6,945 nt of DNA from a bacterium. GTDB taxonomy: Bacteria > Hydrogenedentota > Hydrogenedentia > Hydrogenedentiales > SLHB01. This document shows, one piece after another, positions 1 through 4,479 of the stretch. Both the position numbers and the translations under genes were made by a program. The stretch spans positions 1 to 6,945 of the forward strand of contig JAAEQP010001604.1 in NCBI GenBank assembly GCA_024231375.1. The letters run 5' to 3'. The notes beneath the pieces are model-generated. The model made no database searches. It was not told the DNA's origin and worked only from the letters and a program-made list of their open reading frames with translations. Numbering within the stretch: position 1 is the first letter of the stretch; every line of letters begins with the position of its first letter.

Positions 1-141
1 ATAATGGGACGCAAGAGCTTGGCAGTCCCCGTTTGTCGCTTCTGTTTTCGTGGGTACACGACTTTCTCAACAGCCCCACTGTCCCAGGCATTTTCGCGGC
101 TTCGCCCCAGTCGCCCTGCCGATCAGACACCCGAATCCCAC

Positions 142-170
142 GTGCCTCCATTCCGAATTGGTGCTATACT
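142..170 (+). promoter_or_regulatory. Extended -10 promoter of mini-gene copy 1
   Basis: TGCTATACT (162-170) fits an extended -10 element (TGn plus TATACT, five of six matches to TATAAT). GTGCCT (142-147) lies 17 bp upstream, where a -35 would sit. It does not match TTGACA but is kept exactly in copy 2, so it may be a regulator site or a non-standard -35. Transcription should start near 176-178, giving a leader of only about 21 nt. The call rests on sequence match plus conservation between the two copies. Confidence 0.6.
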
Positions 171-198
171 GCCTTGGGATAACAGGGAGGAATAGACC

Positions 199-258
199 AT
201 GTCGCTGATTTCGATTCTGTATTACATCATCTTCTGCCTTCTGCTTGGCCGCTGCTAG
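199..258 (+). CDS. 19-residue hydrophobic peptide, copy 1
   Basis: This very short gene starts at ATG 199, with GGAGG at 186-190 and an 8-nt spacing, and ends at TAG 256-258. The product starts MSLISILYY, continues with hydrophobic residues and ends CLLLGRC; Cys are at 13 and 19. It is long enough for a short membrane helix with a charged, Cys-ending C-terminus. Comparison with the copy at 451 supports translation: of 18 aligned codons, 8 are identical, 6 differ synonymously and 4 give conservative changes (S/A, I/M, I/L, F/V). I recognise no named family. Size, hydrophobicity and tandem duplication resemble small membrane peptides and type I toxins such as Ibs or Ldr, but there is no sequence match to them that I can see, and no antisense RNA promoter is evident. 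Confidence 0.65.
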   Translation: MSLISILYYIIFCLLLGRC

Positions 259-290
259 CCGCTGACGCGGCCGCACGCTGAGCCTCCGAA

Positions 291-308
291 ACAGCCCCCC
301 TTGGCTGT
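291..308 (+). terminator. Hairpin downstream of mini-gene copy 1
   Basis: ACAGCC (291-296) and GGCTGT (303-308) form a perfect 6-bp stem around a CCCCTT loop, 32 bp after the stop codon. No T-tract follows, so it is a weak intrinsic terminator at best. Its position and core sequence correspond to the stronger hairpin after copy 2, so it is probably part of the unit's transcript 3' end. Confidence 0.4.
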
Positions 309-333
309 GGCAGGTGGAATGTGTCTGGACGGC

Positions 334-362
334 GACACGCGACCCCTTGAGCGCGCGGTGTC
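334..362. other. Bulged stem-loop between the two repeat units
   Basis: GACACGCG (334-341) pairs with CGC, a bulged G and GTGTC (354-362), giving 8 bp around a 12-nt loop that contains CCCCTTG. The same CCCCTTG string occurs in both 3' hairpins of the repeat units. No coding potential is seen here. The role is unknown; it may be a second stem of the copy 1 transcript end. Confidence 0.3.
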
Positions 363-393
363 TCACAGGCTCATTCAGTGACCGGAATCGTGG

Positions 394-422
394 GTGCCTC
401 CAGCCTCTGCTGATGCTATACT
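394..422 (+). promoter_or_regulatory. Extended -10 promoter of mini-gene copy 2
   Basis: TGCTATACT (414-422) is the extended -10 and GTGCCT (394-399) occupies the -35 position at a 17-bp spacing, exactly as in copy 1. The 11 bp before the extended -10 are mostly different between copies, so the elements on either side stand out as constrained. Expected start of transcription is near 428-430. Confidence 0.6.
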
Positions 423-450
423 GCCTTGGGATAACAGGGAGGAATGGACC

Positions 451-528
451 ATGTCTTGGACCTCGTCACTGATCGCGATGTTGTATTACCTCATCGTCTG
501 CTTGCTTCTCGGCCGCTGCTCCCCCTAG
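451..528 (+). CDS. 25-residue hydrophobic peptide, copy 2
   Basis: Starts at ATG 451 (GGAGG 438-442, 8-nt spacing as in copy 1) and ends at TAG 526-528. An upstream ATG at 444 overlaps the Shine-Dalgarno and lies in another frame, so it is not used. The product begins MSWTSSLIAMLYY and ends CLLLGRCSP. Relative to the 19-residue copy it has four extra residues after MS and SP added at the end, while LYY, the second Ile and CLLLGRC are kept; Cys are at 17 and 23. A single short membrane helix is the likely form. No family is recognised. A terminator-like hairpin follows, so it is probably a monocistronic short transcript. Confidence 0.68.
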   Translation: MSWTSSLIAMLYYLIVCLLLGRCSP

Positions 529-554
529 GGCCGTCGCGCGCTTGGCATCCTGAA

Positions 555-588
555 AACGGCCCCTTGGGTTGTGAAGGGGCGTTCTTAT
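555..588 (+). terminator. Terminator-like hairpin after mini-gene copy 2
   Basis: AACG(G)CCCCTT (555-565) pairs with AAGGGGCGTT (574-583), a 10-bp stem with one bulged G and an 8-nt loop. A short, imperfect T-rich stretch (CTTAT, 584-588) follows. It lies 26 bp after the peptide stop and is the best candidate terminator in this part of the window. Confidence 0.55.
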
Positions 589-789
589 CCCTGACCGTGG
601 GCCTCCGTCCCGCGGTCGCCCTCGTGCAGTGCAGTGCTTCCTTATCGACCGTCTTAGTACGTGGTGTGCGCCCTTTGGGGCGTTCCGGATTCTCCGCAAA
701 CAAAGCAGAGAAGAACGGCCTGAAAGGCCGCACTTCATACGAAGATAGGGTGCTGACTGTAACGGGCGCGATCAAGCGAAGGATAACGA
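589..789. other. Hairpin-rich non-coding stretch before the caspase-like gene
   Basis: No supported gene lies here. Three further stem-loops are visible: 593-601 with 609-617 (9 bp including one G-T wobble, 7-nt loop), 669-673 with 678-682 (CGCCC/GGGCG, 4-nt loop) and 716-721 with 725-730 (CGGCCT/AGGCCG, 3-nt loop). GTGCA is tandemly repeated at 624-637. No convincing sigma-70 promoter could be placed for the gene at 790. The stretch could be a structured 5' leader of that gene, or the 3' part of a longer transcript of the repeat units. Confidence 0.4.
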
Positions 790-1569
790 ATGAATACTGC
801 ATTCCTCACAGTCTCCATCCTTCTTTCGGCCGCCTCAGCCCAAGACCCTCCGGTCCTGGAACCGACCGCGAAGACCGTCCACGTCTTCGTCGCGCTTTGT
901 GACAACGAACACCAAGGCATTGTGCCCGTTCCCAAGCTGATCGGGGACGGGGACGATCCGAGGAACAACCTCTATTGGGGCGCCCTGTACGGCGCAAAGA
1001 CGTTCCTGAAAAAGAGCGATTCATGGCGATTTGTGTCCGAGCAGAAAAGCCCTCGCGATGCAGTACTCGAACGCATGGTATTCAAGCATGCAACGAAGGA
1101 TGTGTATCTGGTTGCGGATGCCTATCGCGGCGCGCGCATCAAGGATGCCGTAACCGAGTTCCTGCGAGCGGCGGGCGGCCATGACGGGGCGTCGCTCAAG
1201 GTTGGCGATGACGTGCTCAATCTGAGCGGATGCGCCGACCTCATAGCGTACGTGGGCCACAATGGGTTGATGGATTTCAGTGTCGCGCCTGAGGCGCCCG
1301 TTGACCCGGATGGCGGCAGGCAGGCGATGGTATTGGCGTGCAAGAGCAGACAGTACTTCGAATCGCGGCTCGTGGCATCAGGATGCCGGCCCGTGCTCCT
1401 GACCACGGGGTTCATGGCACCGGAAGCCTACACATTGGATGCGGCAGTATGCGCCTGGGCTTCGGGCCAGCCAGGCCCAACGATACGCGAACGCGCGGCA
1501 GCGGCGTACCACGAGTATCAGAAGTGTGGTATGTCCGGTGCTCGGCGGCTCTTCCATTGCGGCGAGTGA
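790..1569 (+). CDS. Exported conserved hypothetical protein with caspase-like His/Cys motifs
   Basis: 259 residues. The start at ATG 790 is supported by AAGGA at 779-783. Residues 1-17 form a short hydrophobic leader ending ASA before Gln18, a plausible signal peptide although its N-terminus lacks a basic residue. The mature part opens with a hydrophobic strand (TVHVFVALCDNEHQG), then a DDPRNNLYWGALYG segment, then strand DVYLVADAYRG. Two motifs follow that look like a clan CD (caspase/gingipain/CHAT) dyad: LIAYVGHNG with His157, and AMVLACKS with Cys184, each directly after a hydrophobic strand and in the right order. A further strand (RPVLLTTGFMAPEAY) and C-terminal helices close the domain. 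I recall similar conserved hypothetical proteins in environmental bacteria, none with a known function. The peptidase idea is inference; a non-catalytic Rossmann-like domain is the alternative. The gene stands alone, converging on the minus-strand operon with 28 bp between stops and no clear terminator. Confidence 0.88.
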   Translation: MNTAFLTVSILLSAASAQDPPVLEPTAKTVHVFVALCDNEHQGIVPVPKLIGDGDDPRNNLYWGALYGAKTFLKKSDSWRFVSEQKSPRDAVLERMVFKHATKDVYLVADAYRGARIKDAVTEFLRAAGGHDGASLKVGDDVLNLSGCADLIAYVGHNGLMDFSVAPEAPVDPDGGRQAMVLACKSRQYFESRLVASGCRPVLLTTGFMAPEAYTLDAAVCAWASGQPGPTIRERAAAAYHEYQKCGMSGARRLFHCGE

Positions 1570-1597
1570 TATCTGAGTCGAATCTGGCGCCCTCGAG

Positions 1598-2347
1598 TCA
1601 CGGCATCGCGAGGAACGCGTAGGTAACCGTCACGTCGGCGGTACACAGGGCTTTGGACGGACCCGGAGACGGAAGACCGGGTTCCAGGGGAGCGGTCCAT
1701 GAGATCCCGTCAATGGTCACACGCTCGACGGAAATGACCTGGGACCGCATGATGGCGGCAGCGCCTTCCGCGGGAGTATAGGCGTTCTCGATGGCCTTGG
1801 CGACAGCCATCTGCTCCACAGCCCCCTTCTCATTGACACCCATCACCGGACCGGTGAGGACGCAATTCAACCTGCCGGCAATCGTCCGAAGCGCGTCGCA
1901 CAGGGACGCAAAAGCCACGGGACCCGTGTCGGATTCGCGGAACGGCGCAGCTGAGAACCGGACACGTGCCGCGGCATGCACTTCGGGTTTGGCGACATCG
2001 GGGACAGTCGGTCCAAACACTTCGAGCAGCATGGGACTGAGTTGCCGTGCATCGATTTCAGACGTCAGCGTCTGTTTGAACCCCACGACACCCCGCATGG
2101 CTTCGGCGGCCGTCGGACCTTTGGCGCGCAGGTCGAACAGGAACTCCACATGGTCCGCGGGCGATTCCATGGTGGCGTGACCCGGGCTGTCGATGGTGGC
2201 GGGGGCCGGTTCAGGCACGAGCACTTGCTGGGGCGCAGGCTGCATGGCCTCCTGGGCACGACCGTCAGCCGCCGACAGGATGGCGACCAAGACAAGGGGG
2301 AGGATAAGGACGGCCAGGTAGGGCGTCCGTTTCTTCAACAGGGACAT
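1598..2347 (-). CDS. Exported SIMPL (DUF541)-like protein
   Basis: 249 residues. The start is chosen at 2347 because AAGGAG lies 10 nt upstream, inside the end of the PIG-L gene. Residues 1-6 are basic (MSLLKK) and 10-27 are strongly hydrophobic, so this is a signal peptide or N-terminal anchor; a Pro/Ala-rich stretch (36-64) links it to the body. Residues 65-133 read as strand, then helix with the TAAEAM motif, then strand; 173-213 hold a long Ala-rich helix and strand; the protein ends on the strand VTVTYAFL. This order matches SIMPL-domain periplasmic or outer-membrane proteins, whose molecular role is poorly defined. Sequence similarity is weak, so the family call is moderate. It is last in a three-gene operon, 6 bp after the PIG-L stop. 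Confidence 0.75.
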   Translation of the reverse strand: MSLLKKRTPYLAVLILPLVLVAILSAADGRAQEAMQPAPQQVLVPEPAPATIDSPGHATMESPADHVEFLFDLRAKGPTAAEAMRGVVGFKQTLTSEIDARQLSPMLLEVFGPTVPDVAKPEVHAAARVRFSAAPFRESDTGPVAFASLCDALRTIAGRLNCVLTGPVMGVNEKGAVEQMAVAKAIENAYTPAEGAAAIMRSQVISVERVTIDGISWTAPLEPGLPSPGPSKALCTADVTVTYAFLAMP

Positions 2348-2353
2348 GGGAAA

Positions 2354-3175
2354 CTATCTCCTTTTCTTCGGCAGGAACGGGAAGAGTTGGGCCAAGTCGT
2401 GGTCGGACGGCTGATGCCCGTACTCACACACTTCAAAGGCTTCGGCAAACTCGATGCGGTCGGCCTTGCGGGAGCCGTACCATTTCTCAAGGCCCGGCTG
2501 GGCCACGCGGGTGTACTCGTCCACGAAGGGGCGCCACGCTTGCATGAGCCACGGCAGCCGCTCCTCGGGGTCGTCGGGTACGTCGTCGAACGCGCCTTCC
2601 AGCCAAGGCAACCACTCGTACATCTGGGATTCCATGGCGGCCAGCATCTTCCATTTGATGTCCATTACATCGGTGACATCGACGGCCACATCGGGTTGGA
2701 AGGGTGTTGGCTTGCGGAAGGTGTCGGCAAAATACATGAACACGGGGTTCCACTCCAGCCGCGGCGTATCGGGGCAGAAGTGGGGGACCGTTACCATAAA
2801 CGCGGCATCCTGAACGATTACGGATGTGTACCGGTGGTCGGGATGGTAGTCGTTCGGCCGGTGCGTCAACACCAGGTCCGCTTTCCATTCGCGGATGATG
2901 CGGACCACTTCCTTGCGCACTTCAAGGGTCGGCATCAACTCGCCGTCGTGGTGGTCGAGGATGCGGGAAGTAACACCGCCTAACTCGGCGGATTTCATGC
3001 ACTCGAGTGCGCGTCGTTGCGCCAAAGCCCCGCCGGCCTCTTCGAAATGCCCGATGTCGCCGTTCGTGAGCGACACGAACAGCACATCGTGGCCGAGCTG
3101 GCTCCATTTCACCGCACAACCGGCCGCGAAGCACTCGCAGTCGTCGGGGTGGGCTCCGAAACACGCGATCTTCAT
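2354..3175 (-). CDS. PIG-L/LmbE-family zinc-dependent deacetylase
   Basis: 273 residues, a normal length for the family. PIG-L enzymes remove N-acetyl groups from GlcNAc-type sugars (GlcNAc-PI, the MshB and BshB thiol precursors, and natural-product sugars) using one zinc ion. Seen here: the hallmark AHPDD at 8-12, where His9 and Asp12 are expected zinc ligands and Asp11 the general base, and the second hallmark YHPDH at 110-114, where His114 is the third ligand. An N-terminal strand MKIACFGAHPDD, LTNGD at 37-40, and Asp/His-rich LDHHDGEL at 73-80 also fit. There is no signal peptide, so it is cytoplasmic. Its ATG overlaps the lipoprotein stop as TGATG, which suggests translational coupling; AAGGAAG precedes it. 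The substrate cannot be read from sequence. The C-terminal part (residues 185-273) is Trp- and acid-rich and may set substrate choice. Confidence 0.93.
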   Translation of the reverse strand: MKIACFGAHPDDCECFAAGCAVKWSQLGHDVLFVSLTNGDIGHFEEAGGALAQRRALECMKSAELGGVTSRILDHHDGELMPTLEVRKEVVRIIREWKADLVLTHRPNDYHPDHRYTSVIVQDAAFMVTVPHFCPDTPRLEWNPVFMYFADTFRKPTPFQPDVAVDVTDVMDIKWKMLAAMESQMYEWLPWLEGAFDDVPDDPEERLPWLMQAWRPFVDEYTRVAQPGLEKWYGSRKADRIEFAEAFEVCEYGHQPSDHDLAQLFPFLPKKRR

Positions 3176-3879
3176 CAGCTTCCTTCCGAGCCACCGCCGT
3201 CACTGGCCGGGGCCGCGGGCGCGTCTTCGAAGTACACAACCACGGTCGTGTGGTACAAGGCCTTGCTGCGGGCTGCCTCGGGCGCCGTCACCGACGCCGT
3301 GTCCACTGTGCTCACGTCGGTGCCCTCGGGCAGCAGCAGGGCCTCGGCGTCAACGGTGATGCCAATGGTCTCGCCCGCGACGTCCAGTCCTTCGAGGATG
3401 TTGACCTTCGTGATGAATTCATTGCGCTGGGCGTTCGCGCCGAGCACGACAGCGAACGTGCCGAGCTCCTGGCGCTTGTCGCGAAGGAACCTGCCCCGCA
3501 ACACCACCGGACGCTTGTCGAACGCCGTCCGCGCGTTCACGGCATAGGTCAACCACAATTCTTCGGGGTACGGCGCTTTCACGTTGAGGGTGAGAATCTT
3601 CACGCGTCCGTCCCGGCTCACCAGCGGGTCCAACCCGATACGTGCGCTGGTGGACTCGGGGGCCACGGCGGCCTCGATGTCGATGCCTTGCTCCACATCG
3701 CCGATGTTGAACTCAGGCTCGGCCACGGCCGGATCGGGAGCCATCGGGACCATGGGCGCAGGATCGGCGGCCGTGGGTTCAGACGGTTCCGCCGGGTCCG
3801 ACTGGGGGGCGCTCGGCGAACATGCAGCGGCCAGCAGTGCCAATCCAACGAGAAGGGTCCAATTCCGGAGATGCAGCAT
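3175..3879 (-). CDS. Proline-rich lipoprotein with beta-rich C-terminal domain
   Basis: 234 residues from ATG 3879, chosen over an in-frame start at 3972 because GGAGG sits 7 nt upstream and a lipoprotein signal starts exactly there: MLHLRNW, hydrophobic 8-19, then LAAAC with Cys20 as the lipidation site. Residues 21-55 are a Pro/Ala/Asp/Glu-rich tether. From about 56 to 218 the sequence alternates short hydrophobic strands (KILTLNVKAPYP, LWLTYAVNA, PVVLRGRFL, TFAVVLGA, ETIGITVDAEALLL, HTTVVVYFED), suggesting a beta-sandwich. Residues 219-234 are a Gly/Ser-rich tail. I do not recognise the family. It is the first gene of the operon with the PIG-L enzyme and the SIMPL-like protein, and likely sits on the periplasmic side of a membrane. 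Confidence 0.82.
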   Translation of the reverse strand: MLHLRNWTLLVGLALLAAACSPSAPQSDPAEPSEPTAADPAPMVPMAPDPAVAEPEFNIGDVEQGIDIEAAVAPESTSARIGLDPLVSRDGRVKILTLNVKAPYPEELWLTYAVNARTAFDKRPVVLRGRFLRDKRQELGTFAVVLGANAQRNEFITKVNILEGLDVAGETIGITVDAEALLLPEGTDVSTVDTASVTAPEAARSKALYHTTVVVYFEDAPAAPASDGGGSEGS

Positions 3880-4166
3880 GCCAATTCCTCCAAAGTCCGG
3901 CGCGCAATACGCCGGGAACGGTGTGTGACAAAGTGGGCGCAATAATATCAGGTGGAGGGGGGCAATTCCCATTTCCGCGCGGATTGCGCTGCCGCGGGCT
4001 CTTCACACGTGCCGGCAGTCCAGTCAGGGCCGTGAAAAGATGCCCATTCCAAATCGCAAGCAGAGGGCACTCACCAGACCTTATGTGTACATCACTTGTG
4101 TGTCTGTGTGCATCCCATGCGGCCTATTTCCCCTTTTCTCCCATACGTCCTATTCGCCTCACAAGT

Positions 4167-4216
4167 CCTATCTTATTTCCTGGCACCCACTTACCCCTAT
4201 CTTCCCTTCCTGGCAC
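4167..4216 (+). repeat. Duplicated -24 element upstream of the sigma-54 promoter
   Basis: CCTATCTT, a short pyrimidine run and TTCCTGGCAC occur at 4167-4186 and again at 4196-4216, the second copy carrying one extra base and forming the -24 half of the promoter. The first copy lacks a TTGC at the -12 position, so it looks like a half promoter. It may be a remnant of a local duplication or a second sigma-54 contact site. Confidence 0.5.
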
Positions 4217-4226
4217 GCGCCTTGCT
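4209..4226 (+). promoter_or_regulatory. Sigma-54 (RpoN) -24/-12 promoter
   Basis: CCTGGCACG, then CGCC, then TTGCT. This matches the sigma-54 consensus YTGGCACG-N4-TTGCW at every core position, with GG (4212-4213) and GC (4224-4225) separated by exactly 10 nt. Predicted transcription start is near 4237, giving a leader of about 40 nt before ATG 4277. Sigma-54 promoters need an activator ATPase (bacterial enhancer-binding protein); none is encoded in the window. Controlled genes would be the membrane peptide and the radical SAM enzyme. Confidence 0.85.
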
Positions 4227-4235
4227 TTTACTCAA

Positions 4236-4251
4236 GGCGTTCGCCAACGCC
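4236..4251 (+). other. Stem-loop at the predicted transcript 5' end
   Basis: GGCGTT (4236-4241) and AACGCC (4246-4251) form a perfect 6-bp stem around CGCC. It begins within a base of the start site predicted from the sigma-54 promoter. A 5' terminal hairpin of this kind can protect a transcript from 5'-end-dependent decay; that role is inference. Confidence 0.45.
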
Positions 4252-4276
4252 CGATGGGGCACTGGGAGGTGACGAC

Positions 4277-4444
4277 ATGGGCACTAAGCACACCAACGAC
4301 GACCGCTGGACGCTGAAAATCTTCAGCCCGCTGCTGGGATGCAGCCTGATTGCGGGCCTTGCCCTCACCGAAATCTACGTCCTCTACCACCTGTTCAACG
4401 ATGTCGTGCTTGAGGCCTTGGCCTCGTGCGGCCAGTTGGTCTAA
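4277..4444 (+). CDS. 55-residue single-pass membrane peptide
   Basis: Start ATG 4277 is backed by GGGAGGT at 4264-4270 and lies about 40 nt after the predicted sigma-54 start. The product has a polar N-terminus (MGTKHTNDDRW), one hydrophobic segment from about residue 16 to 39 (FSPLLGCSLIAGLALTEIYV and on) and a short C-terminal tail with LEALASCGQLV; Cys at 22 and 51. The basic and polar N-terminus suggests a cytoplasmic start and periplasmic tail. No family is recognised. It precedes the radical SAM gene by 35 bp in the same direction with no terminator between, so the two are probably co-transcribed. It may be a membrane partner of that enzyme; a peptide substrate is a less likely alternative. 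Confidence 0.7.
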   Translation: MGTKHTNDDRWTLKIFSPLLGCSLIAGLALTEIYVLYHLFNDVVLEALASCGQLV

Positions 4445-4479
4445 CCATGCCTCGGGGCACACAAGGAAAGGGAAGTACA

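Larger units (their letters stand above)
129..310 (+). repeat. Tandem repeat unit, copy 1 (promoter, leader, mini-gene, hairpin)
   Basis: First of two homologous units offset by 252 bp. The parts shared with copy 2 are an ACC(C/G)GAATC box (129-137), GTGCCTCCA (142-150), a 42-bp block from TGCTATACT to the start codon (162-203, one mismatch), a tiny hydrophobic reading frame, and a 3' segment with AAAC(A/G)GCCCC followed by CTTGG. The 11 bp between GTGCCTCCA and the -10 have diverged, but their length is kept. Conservation of discrete functional blocks with a diverged spacer suggests an old duplication held by selection, not a recent copy. No terminal inverted repeats or transposase are seen. 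Confidence 0.8.
381..585 (+). repeat. Tandem repeat unit, copy 2
   Basis: Second homologous unit, same order and orientation as the copy at 129-310: ACCGGAATC (381-389), GTGCCTCCA (394-402), promoter and leader block 414-455 (41 of 42 positions identical to 162-203), mini-gene 451-528 and a terminator-like hairpin 555-583. It differs by a 12-nt in-frame insertion near the start of the reading frame and two extra codons at its end. Confidence 0.8.
3880..4276. other. Divergent intergenic region
   Basis: The stretch separates the minus-strand lipoprotein operon from the plus-strand membrane peptide and radical SAM genes. The right end carries the sigma-54 promoter and its leader hairpin. The middle (about 4080-4210) is pyrimidine-rich and contains CCTAT four times (4123, 4149, 4167 and 4196) and an ACTTGTG/CACAAGT inverted pair (4094-4100 and 4160-4166), possible but unproven activator sites. 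For the lipoprotein operon, TATTAT (near 3945-3950) and TTGTCA (near 3926-3931) on the minus strand are promoter-like fragments, but no well-spaced pair was found. A longer open frame from 4040 runs through the region, but has no ribosome-binding site and an implausible composition before 4277. Confidence 0.55.

Noticed and set aside
18..40. TTGGCAG-like string as a second sigma-54 promoter
   Set aside because: No GC dinucleotide at the -12 position 10 nt after the GG.
69..81. ACAGCCCC-containing small hairpin resembling the 3' hairpin of copy 1, possible remnant of a third upstream unit
   Set aside because: Only 8-9 bases match, the spacing does not fit the 252-bp offset, and no mini-gene or promoter block precedes it within the window.
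4..195. 63-codon open frame ending three bases before the first mini-gene
   Set aside because: No ribosome site, Arg/Pro-rich composition typical of GC-rich chance frames, and it runs through the conserved promoter boxes; the matching frame is not kept in copy 2.
199..310. Antisense RNA promoter opposite the mini-genes, as expected for a type I toxin-antitoxin pair
   Set aside because: TAATAC appears on the minus strand inside both copies, but lies in the conserved LYY codons and has no -35 at proper spacing.
444..902. 152-codon open frame overlapping the second mini-gene and the start of the caspase-like gene
   Set aside because: Its ATG overlaps the Shine-Dalgarno spacing of the mini-gene, it crosses the terminator-like hairpin and overlaps the well-supported gene at 790 in another frame.
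1976..2983. 335-codon plus-strand open frame opposite the SIMPL and PIG-L genes
   Set aside because: His/Gly/Arg-rich antisense shadow; the minus-strand PIG-L frame has clear catalytic motifs.
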